Shown here: positions 1 through 8,736 of the stretch, piece after piece | How positions within the stretch are numbered: position 1 is the stretch's first letter | How the letters are laid out: each line of letters starts with the position of its first letter | Assembly (NCBI RefSeq): GCF_019075875.1 | Contig: NZ_JAHOOZ010000001.1 | Coordinates: 4,768,501-4,832,500, forward strand | Origin: Novosphingobium sp. G106 | Lineage (GTDB): Bacteria > Pseudomonadota > Alphaproteobacteria > Sphingomonadales > Sphingomonadaceae | Direction: 5' to 3' | Length of the DNA stretch: 64,000 nt | Notes under the pieces: model-generated | The model's database searches: none | What the model was told of the DNA's origin: nothing | What the model saw: only the letters and a program-made list of their open reading frames with translations | Program-made: the position numbers and the translations under genes

Positions 1-119
1 GACAGGTAACGGCGGCTCGCCAGCGCGCATAGAGGCCTGGCGCGAAATCCGTGGGCAACGCGGTGTCTGCCGGCCGGCGCTTAGTGCAAATCACGGGAGC
101 GACCGCTAGACCCGCGGCG

Positions 120-806
120 ATGCAGGATCGGGCCCAGGACACCGGGGGGCTTATCCCCCGATCGCTATTCGTCTTCGCGCTGCTCTATGGCGGCCTCGCG
201 GTGCTCGCGGGGGTGCTGGGCACCAAGCTCGCTTCGCTGGGGCACTGGCCGTTGCTGGGTGACCTTGCGGTGGAATCGGGCATCTTCGCCTTCCTCCTTC
301 TCGTCGTGATGTCGAGCGCGGTTGCCGAGCTGTTCGGTCAGGGCGTGGCGAACAAGCTGGTCCGTTTCGGCTTCATTCCGCTGATCGTCTCGATGGTGCT
401 GCTGACCCTGGTGATCCACGTGGTGCCGCCGGCGGCGTTCTGGCACGATCAGGACGCCTTCGCCCGCCTGCTCGGCCAGGGAGCACGGATGCAGTTCGCC
501 GGGCTCATTTCCTACGGCACTTCGCAGACGCTCAACGTCGCGCTGTTCTCGCGGATCGCCGGTGGGCAGGGGAAAGCGCTGATGCTGCGCGCCTGGATCG
601 CCTCGATGCTCAGCCAAGTGGTCGACACCGTGATCTTCATCACGATCTCGTTCTACGGCGTGGTCGACCAGACGGGCCAGCCGATGCCGATCGTCAATAT
701 CATGGAGGGCCAGATCATCTCGAAGCTGGTGCTATCGACGATCATGGTGCCGCCGTTCATCTATCTGTTCGTCCGGTTGGGGCGCTGGCTCGACCGTCCC
801 CGCTGA
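120..806 (+). CDS. yhhQ: Queuosine precursor transporter (YhhQ/VUT family)
   Basis: Inner-membrane protein expected to import a queuosine precursor (preQ0/preQ1) for tRNA modification. The 228-residue product has about six hydrophobic segments and the family signature around SQVVDTVIFITISFYG near the C-terminal third, together with the FGQGVANK region and the YGTSQTLNV segment. The frame stays open upstream to a GTG at position 51, but the 23 extra residues (rich in R and G) are not hydrophobic and do not look like the family, so the ATG at 120 is preferred. It is monocistronic as far as can be seen; argB follows 54 bases later in the same direction. Function is assigned by family resemblance only. 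Confidence 0.85.
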   Translation: MQDRAQDTGGLIPRSLFVFALLYGGLAVLAGVLGTKLASLGHWPLLGDLAVESGIFAFLLLVVMSSAVAELFGQGVANKLVRFGFIPLIVSMVLLTLVIHVVPPAAFWHDQDAFARLLGQGARMQFAGLISYGTSQTLNVALFSRIAGGQGKALMLRAWIASMLSQVVDTVIFITISFYGVVDQTGQPMPIVNIMEGQIISKLVLSTIMVPPFIYLFVRLGRWLDRPR

Positions 807-860
807 TCGGGCGCGCTGAAAATACTTCAAATCGCGGCCCAGCGCGGTAAAGCGCGAGGC

Positions 861-1760
861 ATGTCGAATCCCCACGATCCCGCGATGCTCGCCAAGGCCG
901 AAACGCTCATCGAGGCGCTGCCCTATCTGCAGCGCTATGCCGGGCGCACTTTCGTCGTGAAATACGGCGGCCACGCCATGGGCGATCCCGAGCTTGCGCG
1001 CGATTTTGCCGAGGACGTGGTGCTGCTCAAGGCCATCGGCATCAACCCGGTCGTCGTCCACGGTGGCGGGCCGCAGATCGGCGCGATGCTCAAGAAGCTC
1101 GGCGTCGAATCGCAGTTCATCGATGGCCTCCGCGTCACCGACAAGGCGACCGCGCAGGTTGCCGAGATGGTCCTGTCGGGCGCGATCAACAAGGAACTGG
1201 TCGCCTGGATCAGTGCTGCCGGCGGCAAGGCCATCGGCATCTCGGGCAAGGACGGCAACATGGTGACCGCGAGCAAGGTCACCCGAACAAAGAAAGACCC
1301 CGAAAGCAACATCGAGCAGGTCGTCGATCTCGGCTTCGTCGGCGAGCCCGAGACGGTCGATACCTCGGTGATCGAGACGCTTTCGAACGCGGGCATGATC
1401 CCGGTGATCGCGCCGATCGCGGCGGGCACCGATGGCGAGACCTACAACATCAACGCCGACACCATGGCCGGTGCGGTCGCCGCGGCGATCGGCGCGGCAC
1501 GGCTGTTCCTGCTGACCGACGTGACCGGCGTGCTCGACAAGGACAAGAACCTGCTGACCCAGCTGACCCCGGCCGACATTGACCGGCTGAGCGCGGACGG
1601 CACGATCCAGGGCGGCATGATCCCCAAGCTCGAGACCTGCGTCCATGCGGTGCTGGCGGGCTGCGAGGCGGCCGTCGTGCTCGACGGGCGGGTACCGCAC
1701 GCGATGCTGCTCGAATTCTTCACCTCGCGCGGCGCGGGCACGTTGATCAAGGCCGGCTAG
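861..1760 (+). CDS. argB: Acetylglutamate kinase
   Basis: Phosphorylates N-acetyl-L-glutamate with ATP, the second step of arginine biosynthesis in the cytoplasm. The 299-residue protein has the amino-acid-kinase fold signatures: [10 protein letters not shown] with the catalytic lysine at K34, the glycine-rich [10 protein letters not shown] at about 65-74, the substrate arginine at R91, and the NINAD motif near residue 195. Length is normal for the family. The N-terminal extension before VVKYGG matches arginine-sensitive ArgB enzymes, so feedback inhibition by arginine is plausible but not shown here. No other arg gene lies in the window. Confidence 0.97.
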   Translation: MSNPHDPAMLAKAETLIEALPYLQRYAGRTFVVKYGGHAMGDPELARDFAEDVVLLKAIGINPVVVHGGGPQIGAMLKKLGVESQFIDGLRVTDKATAQVAEMVLSGAINKELVAWISAAGGKAIGISGKDGNMVTASKVTRTKKDPESNIEQVVDLGFVGEPETVDTSVIETLSNAGMIPVIAPIAAGTDGETYNINADTMAGAVAAAIGAARLFLLTDVTGVLDKDKNLLTQLTPADIDRLSADGTIQGGMIPKLETCVHAVLAGCEAAVVLDGRVPHAMLLEFFTSRGAGTLIKAG

Positions 1761-1780
1761 GGGCGAGGGTTGCGCGCGGC

Positions 1781-1867
1781 CTTCGACAAGCTCAGGCTGA
1801 GCGGATGTCGCCAGATACCCCAGGTCCGCTCAATTCCCGAGACCCGCTCACGCTGAGCTCGTCGAAG
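1781..1867. repeat. Dispersed REP-like inverted repeat
   Basis: Two 24-base arms, 1781-1804 (starts CTTCGACAAGCTCAGGCTGA) and 1844-1867, are inverted copies of each other with three mismatches and a 39-base centre. This arrangement is a common intergenic palindromic repeat in sphingomonad genomes. It lies just after argB and runs into the beginning of the next reading frame. Confidence 0.8.
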
Positions 1868-2410
1868 CGCACGCGCAACGCCGGCGTCGCTGCGCTCGTC
1901 CTTTTGACTTTGGCGACCGGATGTAACCGGGAGAAGCCCGAGCCCGCGCCTAGTGAAGCGGCGGTCGTCCCGTCCGCCGCCGCCACGCCTGCGCCCGCAC
2001 CGATCGCGAGACCGAGCGCGGTCGCGTCCAAGGCTCCGCCGCCCCTCGATACCGGCGCGCTCAACGATCGAGAGGACCCCGACAGCCTGCTCCGCTATTA
2101 CGCCGCCGCGCTCGGCGCGCGCGACTGGGCGGCGGCGGCGAAGGCCTGGGGTGAGGGCAGCGGGGTGACGGCGAAAACGCTGAAGGAGTCCTACGACCGG
2201 GCGGAGGCGCCGCAGCTCACCGTCGGCAAGGGCATCAGCGAAGGCGCGGCGGGCTCACTCTATTACGAGGTCCCGGCGATGCTGCGCTTCGGCTCGGGCC
2301 TGTCCGAACATGGCAGTCTGGTCCTGCGGCGGGTCAACGACGTCGATGGCGCCACGGCGGAGCAACTGCGCTGGCACATCGAACGCAGCACGATTGGGCA
2401 GGGGCAGTAG
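1805..2410 (+). CDS. Putative lipoprotein of unknown function
   Basis: A 201-residue product with a signal peptide and a lipobox-like LATGC ending at about residue 40, so it is probably lipid-anchored and exported. After the cysteine comes a low-complexity Pro/Ala stretch to about residue 75, then a compact domain of about 120 residues with no recognised motif. The first 21 codons (1805-1867) lie inside the REP-like repeat; no other ATG is available ahead of the signal peptide, so either the repeat supplies the N-terminus or a non-ATG codon after 1867 is used. Function unknown. Confidence 0.7.
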   Translation: MSPDTPGPLNSRDPLTLSSSKRTRNAGVAALVLLTLATGCNREKPEPAPSEAAVVPSAAATPAPAPIARPSAVASKAPPPLDTGALNDREDPDSLLRYYAAALGARDWAAAAKAWGEGSGVTAKTLKESYDRAEAPQLTVGKGISEGAAGSLYYEVPAMLRFGSGLSEHGSLVLRRVNDVDGATAEQLRWHIERSTIGQGQ

Positions 2411-2486
2411 GGCTGCAGCAGCACTCTTCCCGATCCGGCCTCGCTCGGCTATCAGCGCTCGACCTTGACCGCTGAAAGGCACGGCC

Positions 2487-2780
2487 TTGCTGTTCTTCAC
2501 GCTCTACGAAATCGTTTCCTACCTCATCAACATCATCGTCATCGTCGTGATCGTCCAGTTCGTGATGAGCCTGCTCATCTCGTTCAACGTGGTGAACATG
2601 CACAACGATTTCGTCGCGGCCATCTGGCGCGCGGTGAACGCGATCCTCGAGCCCGTCTTGGCGCCGATCCGCAAGATCATGCCCAATACCGGGGCGGTGG
2701 ACCTTTCGCCTATGGTGTTGATCATCGGGCTCACCATCATCCAGATCATCCTCAAGAACCTGGCATTCGCAGCACTATGA
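2487..2780 (+). CDS. YggT family membrane protein
   Basis: A 97-residue protein with two hydrophobic segments (about residues 5-30 and 70-97) separated by a loop containing [12 protein letters not shown], the signature of the YggT family of inner-membrane proteins linked to cell-shape and osmotic functions. The start is TTG at 2487, supported by an AAGG Shine-Dalgarno at 2476-2479, seven bases upstream. The stop overlaps the start of folD as ATGA, so the two genes are translationally coupled. Confidence 0.88.
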   Translation: MLFFTLYEIVSYLINIIVIVVIVQFVMSLLISFNVVNMHNDFVAAIWRAVNAILEPVLAPIRKIMPNTGAVDLSPMVLIIGLTIIQIILKNLAFAAL

Positions 2781-3676
2781 CCCAAGCTTCCATCATCGAC
2801 GGCAAGGCCTTCGCCGAGGGCCTGCGCGGCCGCGTCGCCACTTTCGCCGCCTCGTTCGAGGCCGCCGCGGGCCGCAAGGCGGGCCTGGCCGTGGTACTCG
2901 TCGGAGAGGATCCGGCGAGCCAGGTCTATGTCCGCTCGAAGGGCAAGCAGACCGTCGCCAGCGGCATGGCGAGCTTCGAGCACAAGCTGCCCGAGGACAC
3001 GACGCAGGAAGTGCTGCTGGCGCTGGTCGACCGGCTCAACGCCGATGCCGCGGTCGACGGCATCCTCGTCCAGCTTCCGCTGCCCAAGCAGCTCGACGAA
3101 CAGGAAGTGGTGGACCGGATCGATCCCAGCAAGGACGTCGACGGGCTGACTCCGATCAGCACGGGTCGGCTCGCGCTGGGCCAGCCCGGCCTCGTGCCTT
3201 GCACGCCGCTGGGCTCGCTGATGCTGCTCAAGGACCGGCTGGGCAACCTCTCGGGGCTGAACGCGGTCGTCATCGGCCGCTCGATCCTCGTCGGCAAGCC
3301 GATGGCGCAGTTGCTGCTGGGTGAGAACTGCACGGTGACGATCGCGCACAGCCGCACCAAGGACCTGCCTGAAGTCGTGCGCCGCGCCGACATCGTCGTT
3401 GCGGCGGTCGGCCGCGCCGAGATGGTCAAGGCCGACTGGATCAAGCGGGGCGCAACTGTGATCGACGTGGGCATCAATCGCCTGCCGCCCGCGGAAGGCG
3501 CCGAGAAGGGCCGTCTCGTCGGCGATGTCGACTTCGCCGATGTCAGCGCGGTTGCCGGCGCGATCACGCCGGTGCCGGGTGGTGTGGGGCCGATGACCAT
3601 CGCCGTCTTGCTGCGCAACACCATCGTTGCCGCGCACCGCAATGCCGGGATAGCACTCGCGGCGGACGCGATTTGA
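2777..3676 (+). CDS. folD: Bifunctional methylenetetrahydrofolate dehydrogenase/cyclohydrolase
   Basis: Interconverts 5,10-methylene-THF, 5,10-methenyl-THF and 10-formyl-THF using NADP in one-carbon metabolism. The 299-residue protein has YVRSK with Y51 and catalytic K55, the QLPLP substrate-binding segment, [13 protein letters not shown] in the Rossmann domain, and the C-terminal [10 protein letters not shown] motif. The reading frame is open further upstream, but the ATG at 2777 gives the normal family N-terminus and overlaps the yggT stop by four bases. Confidence 0.97.
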   Translation: MTQASIIDGKAFAEGLRGRVATFAASFEAAAGRKAGLAVVLVGEDPASQVYVRSKGKQTVASGMASFEHKLPEDTTQEVLLALVDRLNADAAVDGILVQLPLPKQLDEQEVVDRIDPSKDVDGLTPISTGRLALGQPGLVPCTPLGSLMLLKDRLGNLSGLNAVVIGRSILVGKPMAQLLLGENCTVTIAHSRTKDLPEVVRRADIVVAAVGRAEMVKADWIKRGATVIDVGINRLPPAEGAEKGRLVGDVDFADVSAVAGAITPVPGGVGPMTIAVLLRNTIVAAHRNAGIALAADAI

Positions 3677-4413
3677 AGCGTTTCCTCGCCTGCCTGGCGC
3701 TGCTCGCTCTCGCGAGTGGAGCCCAGGCGCAGGAGCGGCGTCCGGAAGGCGGCATGCGGGGTGGGCCGGGAAGCTCGCGCTTCAGCTACGCCAATCCCAG
3801 CGCGGCCATCGCCGCCGAGATTGCCTTCGCCCAGCTCGCCCGCGACAAGGGCCAGTGGACTGCCTTCGCCGCAACCGCGGCGGATGATGCGGTGATGTTC
3901 ACGCCGGCCCTGACGCTCGCCCATCCCTGGCTCAAGGGCCGCGCCAATCCGCCTTTACCGTTGACCTGGCAGCCGCACGAGGTCTGGTCGAGCTGCGACG
4001 GCTCGCTGATGGTCACGACGGGCGCCTGGCAGCGGAACGACAAGCACGGCTGGTTCACCACCGTCTGGCAGCGTCAGGAGAAGGGCGGCTACAAATGGGT
4101 CTTCGACCACGGCGACGAGACCAAGGATCCCATCGCCGCGCCCGACATGATCGGCGCCCACGTCGCCACCTGTCCCGAGCGTCACGCCGGCCCGCGTCCG
4201 GGAGGGCAGGCGCACAAGCCGGGCAAGCCGCCGAAGCAGGCGAAAGCGCCGCCCGCTCCGTTCGATCCGACTAAACGCGAAGGCAAGTCGACCGACGGCA
4301 GCCTGACCTGGCGCGTCACCGCCGACGCGGCCGGCACGCACGATTTCACCGCGCAGATGCAGGTCGAAGGGCAGATGCAGGAAATCCGCAACGAGCACGT
4401 TGCCGGCGGCTGA
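3673..4413 (+). CDS. Secreted protein with NTF2-like domain, unknown function
   Basis: A 246-residue exported protein: the first 20 residues form a signal peptide ending in AQA, so it is periplasmic. Residues about 35-145 (with [12 protein letters not shown] and GDETKDP) have the length and pattern of a SnoaL/NTF2-like domain, followed by a Pro/Lys/Gly-rich linker and a C-terminal segment of about 60 residues. TTG at 3673 overlaps the folD stop by four bases, indicating coupling. No catalytic role can be assigned. Confidence 0.75.
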   Translation: MKRFLACLALLALASGAQAQERRPEGGMRGGPGSSRFSYANPSAAIAAEIAFAQLARDKGQWTAFAATAADDAVMFTPALTLAHPWLKGRANPPLPLTWQPHEVWSSCDGSLMVTTGAWQRNDKHGWFTTVWQRQEKGGYKWVFDHGDETKDPIAAPDMIGAHVATCPERHAGPRPGGQAHKPGKPPKQAKAPPAPFDPTKREGKSTDGSLTWRVTADAAGTHDFTAQMQVEGQMQEIRNEHVAGG

Positions 4414-4414
4414 C

Positions 4415-5038
4415 GTGATCGACCTTTTCGTCTCCGCCTTCGTCACGCTGTTCGTCGTCATCGACCCGCCGGGCTGCGCGCCGATCTTCGCCGGGCTGAC
4501 CAGCAGTGCGCCGCTTCCCGCGGCACGGCGCATGGCGATCCGCGCCTGCATCATTGCGGCGCTGATCCTGTTCGTCTTCGCGCTGTTCGGCGAGAATCTG
4601 CTCGGCGCGCTGCATATCGAACTCAACAGCTTCCGCATCGCCGGCGGCATCATGCTGTTCCTCATCGCCATCGACATGGTCTTCGAGAAGCGGACCGAGC
4701 GCCGCGAGAAGCGCGCCGAGGAAATTCTCACGGCCGAGGAAGTGGACGACGTCTCGGTCTTCCCGCTGGCCATACCGATGATTGCCGGCCCCGGCTCGAT
4801 CGCCACGATCATGCTGCTGATGGCGCGCGCCGAAGGGACCGAGGCGACGCTGGTGATCCTCGCGGCGCTCGCCGCGGTGATGGTGCTTTGCCTGCTCGCG
4901 CTGCTCGCCGCGGGTCCGCTCATGCGACTGGTCGGCGCGAAGGCCGAAGCGGTGGTCACACGGCTCCTGGGTGTCCTCCTGGCTGCCCTGGCGGCGCAGT
5001 ACGTGATCGACGGTCTGCGAGCCGTGATGGCCGGCTAG
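4415..5038 (+). CDS. MarC family integral membrane protein
   Basis: About 207 residues with six predicted membrane segments. The opening LFVSAFVTLFVVIDPPG and the later PLAIPMIAGPGSIAT are the two repeated signature segments of the MarC family, whose transport substrate is unknown. GTG at 4415 is chosen because it gives the normal short N-terminus; a TTG at 4400 would add five residues. The gene starts one base after the preceding stop codon, so it belongs to the folD operon. Confidence 0.88.
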   Translation: MIDLFVSAFVTLFVVIDPPGCAPIFAGLTSSAPLPAARRMAIRACIIAALILFVFALFGENLLGALHIELNSFRIAGGIMLFLIAIDMVFEKRTERREKRAEEILTAEEVDDVSVFPLAIPMIAGPGSIATIMLLMARAEGTEATLVILAALAAVMVLCLLALLAAGPLMRLVGAKAEAVVTRLLGVLLAALAAQYVIDGLRAVMAG

Positions 5039-5041
5039 AGC

Positions 5042-5665
5042 CTACTGCAGCGTCACTCCGTCGTCGTCGTCGCTGTCGCGCCGGCCGAAGAACTGCATCA
5101 GCTGGATCAACAACTCGCACCGCGTCCCGATCCCGTCGGCTTCGAGCAGTGCCTGCTTGGCCGCCGCGTCGAACGGGGCGATCTGGCAGACGCCGTTGAT
5201 CAGCGACATGTCGTCGAGCCGCGACACCGAATCCCAGTCGACCCGATAGCCCTGCGCATCGGCAAAGCGGCGCGCCTCGCGCTCGAAGCTGGCGCGCTCG
5301 ATCGCGGCAAGCGCCTCGTCCTCGTTCTCGGGCAGAAGTTCGGCCTCGATCTGACGGAAGGGCGTGGTCACGTCGAGTTCGCGCAGCACGCGGAAGCGCG
5401 CCTCGCCTTCGAGGACCACATTGAAGCGGCCGTCGTCGAGCGCCTGGACGTCGCCGATGCGGCCGAGGCAGCCGACCTGGAACAGTGGCGCGCCTTCGTG
5501 CTCACGCTGCGGCTGGATCATGCCGATGCGCCGGTCACGCGCCAGCGCATCGCTGATCATCGCGCGGTAGCGCGGCTCGAAGATGTGCAGCGGCAGATGA
5601 AGGCCGGGATAGAGGATCGCGCCCGTAAGCGGGAAGATGGTGATCCTCGTTTTTCCCTCACCCAC
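5042..5665 (-). CDS. LON peptidase substrate-binding domain protein
   Basis: A 207-residue protein consisting of the N-terminal substrate-recognition domain of Lon protease without the ATPase or peptidase domains. The segment FPLTGAILYPGLHLPLHIFEPRYRAM at the start is characteristic, and IGMIQP and GCLGRI follow. The start codon is GTG at 5665. It lies nine bases downstream of the thioredoxin-domain gene on the same strand, a pairing seen widely in alphaproteobacteria and consistent with a shared role in protein quality control (inferred). Confidence 0.88.
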   Translation of the reverse strand: MGEGKTRITIFPLTGAILYPGLHLPLHIFEPRYRAMISDALARDRRIGMIQPQREHEGAPLFQVGCLGRIGDVQALDDGRFNVVLEGEARFRVLRELDVTTPFRQIEAELLPENEDEALAAIERASFEREARRFADAQGYRVDWDSVSRLDDMSLINGVCQIAPFDAAAKQALLEADGIGTRCELLIQLMQFFGRRDSDDDDGVTLQ

Positions 5666-5674
5666 GATCCGGGC

Positions 5675-6583
5675 CTAACCGAACAGGACGGTTGAAAGCC
5701 GCCGGCGCGTCGCGGAGACCCAGGGATCCTCGAGCCCGATGGCATCGAACATCTGCAGCAGCTTGGCGCGCGCCGCGCCCTCGTTCCATTCGCGGTCGGC
5801 GGCGATCATCCGCAGCAGCGTGTCGGCGGCGGCATCGCGGTCACCCGCTGCGAAGGCGGCAGTGGCGAAAGCGAGCTGGGCCTCCATGTCGGCCGGGCGT
5901 TCGACCGCGGCAGCGCGCAGCGCGGCGATCTGGCCTTCATCGGGCTTGTACTTGGCGAGATCGACGGCGGCGCGCGCGCGATCGATCAAAGGGTCCTTGG
6001 CAAGCTCTGGCTCAAGCGAGGCGAGCAGCTCTGCGGCCTCCTCGACGCGATCAGACAGGGTCAGCGCGCGGATCAGTCCGCCGATCGCCTGGGCATTGTT
6101 CGGTGCCATGTCGACAATCTGGGCGAATACGTTTGCCGCGCGATCCCCATCGCCGCCAGCAAGCACTTCCTCACCCATGGCGAGCAGCGGGGCGAGATCG
6201 GGTGCGGCTTCGCCGCCGGGCTGGACCGGCAGCTTGGCAAGCAATTGATCGAGAAGCGCCTTCAATTGCGATTCGCTACGCGCCTGGGTCAGGTCCGCCA
6301 CCGGCTGGCCCTGGAACATGGCATAGACGGTCGGGATGGACTTGATCTGGAATTGGTCGGCGATGAAGCGCTCTTCGTCGACGTTGACCTTGGCGAGAAC
6401 GACGCCTTTGTCGGCATATTCCGCAGCGACCTTTTCCAGCGTCGGGGTCAGAGCCTTGCAGGGCCCGCACCATTCGGCCCAGAAATCGAGGATGACGAGG
6501 CTCGTCATCGACGGCTCCGCCACCTCCTTGCGGAAACGATCTACGGCTTTCTGCTCTTCGATATTGAGGCCGAGGCTTGCCAA
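5675..6583 (-). CDS. Thioredoxin-domain co-chaperone (CnoX/YbbN-like)
   Basis: A 302-residue protein with an N-terminal thioredoxin fold carrying an intact WCGPCK (C39 and C42), then a C-terminal tetratricopeptide-like half (about residues 130-300) of paired helices. This architecture is that of CnoX/YbbN proteins, which protect client proteins under oxidative stress. The frame is open to 6742, but TTG at 6583 fits the family N-terminus and has a GGAGA seven bases upstream. Cotranscribed with the LON-domain gene. Confidence 0.85.
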   Translation of the reverse strand: MASLGLNIEEQKAVDRFRKEVAEPSMTSLVILDFWAEWCGPCKALTPTLEKVAAEYADKGVVLAKVNVDEERFIADQFQIKSIPTVYAMFQGQPVADLTQARSESQLKALLDQLLAKLPVQPGGEAAPDLAPLLAMGEEVLAGGDGDRAANVFAQIVDMAPNNAQAIGGLIRALTLSDRVEEAAELLASLEPELAKDPLIDRARAAVDLAKYKPDEGQIAALRAAAVERPADMEAQLAFATAAFAAGDRDAAADTLLRMIAADREWNEGAARAKLLQMFDAIGLEDPWVSATRRRLSTVLFG

Positions 6584-6785
6584 GGCGGGTTCTCCACTGG
6601 GTACGATCTGCGCCAATGTGGGCTTTTCGCCGCGTTTGTGAAGGGCGAAAGCGCGCGGGAGGCGTGCACGGCACAAGCCTTCGCACTTCTTGCACTTTCC
6701 CCCTTGCGGCCTGCGAAACCCGCTGCTAGTGGCGCGCCTCACCCCGGCCCGCCGCCACCCAGTGGCAGCAGGCTGAGACGTTCGA

Positions 6786-6860
6786 GCGGGCGTAGCTCAG
6801 GGGTAGAGCACAACCTTGCCAAGGTTGGGGTCGAGGGTTCGAATCCCTTCGCCCGCTCCA
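6786..6860 (+). tRNA. tRNA-Gly (anticodon GCC)
   Basis: A full cloverleaf can be drawn: acceptor stem GCGGGCG/CGCCCGC, D arm GCTC/GAGC, anticodon stem CAACC/GGTTG with loop TTGCCAA, T arm GAGGG/CCCTT with TTCGAAT, and encoded CCA at 6858-6860. The 3' end (6844-6860) is duplicated at 14698-14714 and is the integration site of the element that follows. A TGCTAGT at 6724-6730 may be part of the -10 region of its promoter. Confidence 0.97.
6844..6860 (+). other. attL core (3' end of tRNA-Gly)
   Basis: The 17-base core TCCCTTCGCCCGCTCCA is the T-arm and acceptor end of the tRNA. An identical direct copy lies at 14698-14714, and an inverted copy lies at 8591-8607. Confidence 0.85.
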
Positions 6861-7004
6861 AGTTCATCAAAAATCGCAGAAAACCGCCAAAAACCGTCGC
6901 CAAGACGGTCGCGGTCGAGCGTTGTCCCCACAAAGCGTCTACACAATGATGCCCGTGATGATGGGTTAAGTGTCGAGTTATCCTCGATAAATCATCATGC
7001 TGGC
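6844..7004. repeat. 161-bp inverted repeat, left arm
   Basis: Bases 6844-7004 are the exact reverse complement of 8447-8607. The arm begins with the 17-bp att core and contains a GTCTACACA motif and the GATGAT/ATCATC-rich segment that may be integrase or excisionase binding sites. Together the two arms bracket the integrase gene. Confidence 0.95.
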
Positions 7005-7026
7005 GTCTACACAAACCGTCTACACA
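6937..7026 (+). promoter_or_regulatory. Three GTCTACACA repeats upstream of the integrase
   Basis: The nonamer GTCTACACA occurs at 6937-6945, 7005-7013 and 7018-7026, with an inverted fourth copy (TGTGTAGAC) at 8506-8514 inside the right arm. Position next to the att core suggests arm-type integrase or directionality-factor sites, or operator sites for the integrase gene. This is inference from arrangement. Confidence 0.4.
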
Positions 7027-7046
7027 AGCGACCGTCCGGGCTTTGC

Positions 7047-8456
7047 TTGAAGCGGGCCGTCTACCATTACCGGAGACGCGTCCCGACCGATCTGGTGAAG
7101 GTCTTGGGCCAGCGCGAAATCTGGCGGACGCTCGATACAGACAGCTTCACAGTTGCGCTTCGACGGCTTCACCGTGCCGCCGCGATGGTTGAGAGCCAGT
7201 TCGAGCGAGCGAGGGCTGATCTTGGCCGATCATGCGATCCGACGCTCTCGGCACCGTTGGCAGACGGTCCCGCCCCGCAGTTTGTGGCTTCACTCCCTTC
7301 GCCGTCATTTCCGACGACAAGCGTGCCAGCAATGATCCAGACCCGTTCGATTGGCGAGGTCTACGACATGTTCATTGCCGACCCCCGGCACGCATGGACC
7401 AAGCGCACCTCGATCGCCCATGGGACTACGCGCAAATGGGTGCTCGAAGCATTCGGCGCTGACACAGCAATCGGCGGAATCACGCGCGAAGGATGTCGCG
7501 AGTTCGTCGATCTATTGCGCAGGATGCCAACTCATGCCGACAAGCGGTTTCCCGACCTGCCGTTTCGCGATGTCATCGCGGCGGCGGCTGCCCGTGGCGA
7601 GAGACGGTTCATCAGCCCAGCGAACCTGAACGCTTACATCAACCGCTTCGGTGGCGTGATGCATTGGGCGATCGATGAGGGCTACATCGACCGCAACCCG
7701 CTCAAGGGCCTCAAGCTCCGCGACCCTGTGAAGCGCCGGGACAAACGAAAGCCATTTTCCATCGAGCAGTTGCGGCGCATTTTCGCAGCGCCGATTTTCA
7801 CGGGGTGCAAGGACGACGAGCGCGGATTCTCGGTGGCTGGTCCTGCAAGACCTCGCCGCGCTCGCTTCTGGGCTCCCCTGATTGCATTGTTCAGCGGCCT
7901 TCGGATGAACGAGATTTGCCAGCTTGAGGTGAGCGACATCGTGAAGATCGATGGAATCGCCTGCTTCAAGGTCGCGACCGGTCTCAACGCGGCAGGGCAG
8001 CAGAAGCGGGTCAAGACCGCCGCGAGCGAGCGGCTTGTCCCTATTCACGATGAGCTTGCCCGGTTCGGCTTCCTCGCATTCGTCGAGGCCCAGCGCATTG
8101 CTGGCGAGCCAAATCTATTTCCGGACCTGCCTCTGGGTCATTTGGGATACCGTTCGACCGCACTGTCAAAATGGTTCTCGCGGTTCCTCGTGACGGCCAA
8201 GGCAGACGCACCGCTGACCTGCTACCACTCATTCCGCCACAACTTTCGGGACGGATTGCGCGAAGCGAAAGTTGACCGCGAGCGCTCCCTGATCCTCGGC
8301 GGTTGGACCACTGACGGCAAGTCCTCGGCAATCGCCGACAACTACGGCAGCGGATACCCAGCCAAGGTGCTCGCCGAAGCACTGAACTCAGTTCGTTTTC
8401 CGCTGCTCAACCTCGACCACCTGTCGGTGGCAGTCGAGCACCGTGAGCCAGCATGA
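7047..8456 (+). CDS. Tyrosine-type site-specific integrase
   Basis: Catalyses integration and excision of the element at tRNA-Gly. N-terminus (KRAVYHYRRRVP) matches the short arm-binding domain common in alphaproteobacterial island integrases; a core-binding region follows at about residues 100-230; the catalytic domain has Arg in FSGLRMNEICQLE (R286), HSFRH (H394, R397) and the likely nucleophile Tyr433 in DNYGSGY. All main catalytic residues are present. No ATG fits; TTG at 7047 is chosen, though the frame is open back to 6816 through the tRNA. The last few codons lie in the 161-bp repeat (from 8447), so its C-terminus may have been altered when the repeat formed. Confidence 0.88.
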   Translation: MKRAVYHYRRRVPTDLVKVLGQREIWRTLDTDSFTVALRRLHRAAAMVESQFERARADLGRSCDPTLSAPLADGPAPQFVASLPSPSFPTTSVPAMIQTRSIGEVYDMFIADPRHAWTKRTSIAHGTTRKWVLEAFGADTAIGGITREGCREFVDLLRRMPTHADKRFPDLPFRDVIAAAAARGERRFISPANLNAYINRFGGVMHWAIDEGYIDRNPLKGLKLRDPVKRRDKRKPFSIEQLRRIFAAPIFTGCKDDERGFSVAGPARPRRARFWAPLIALFSGLRMNEICQLEVSDIVKIDGIACFKVATGLNAAGQQKRVKTAASERLVPIHDELARFGFLAFVEAQRIAGEPNLFPDLPLGHLGYRSTALSKWFSRFLVTAKADAPLTCYHSFRHNFRDGLREAKVDRERSLILGGWTTDGKSSAIADNYGSGYPAKVLAEALNSVRFPLLNLDHLSVAVEHREPA

Positions 8457-8607
8457 TGATTTATCGAGGATAACTCGACACTTAACCCATCATCACGGGC
8501 ATCATTGTGTAGACGCTTTGTGGGGACAACGCTCGACCGCGACCGTCTTGGCGACGGTTTTTGGCGGTTTTCTGCGATTTTTGATGAACTTGGAGCGGGC
8601 GAAGGGA
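8447..8607. repeat. 161-bp inverted repeat, right arm
   Basis: Exact reverse complement of 6844-7004. It starts inside the last codons of the integrase and ends with the inverted 17-bp att core, which is also the first 17 bases of the large cargo repeat. Confidence 0.95.
8591..8607 (-). other. Internal inverted att core (attP-like)
   Basis: The 17-base core in inverted orientation. Read on the minus strand it is preceded by the sequence that ends the element at attR and followed by the sequence that begins the element at attL, which is exactly the junction expected of attP in the excised circle. Confidence 0.75.
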
Positions 8608-8736
8608 ACGCGTCCGGGCTGCTGATGATCGGCAGATCATGAAGCCCACCATCGGCTGTCGCTACGCACTGCTCGATGGTCCCGGGCGATGATTCCGGAT
8701 CATTGGTGGCCATGGCTTCGTGGCAGCCTTGATCGA

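Noticed and set aside
732..1700. Long minus-strand open frame over argB
   Set aside because: High-GC shadow of argB, with Arg/Gly/Asp/His-rich composition. Similar antisense frames occur over most genes here.
6784..6800. Second tRNA in the tRNA-Gly region
   Set aside because: Copies of the tRNA 3' end at 8591 and 14698 are only the 17-bp core and cannot fold into a tRNA.
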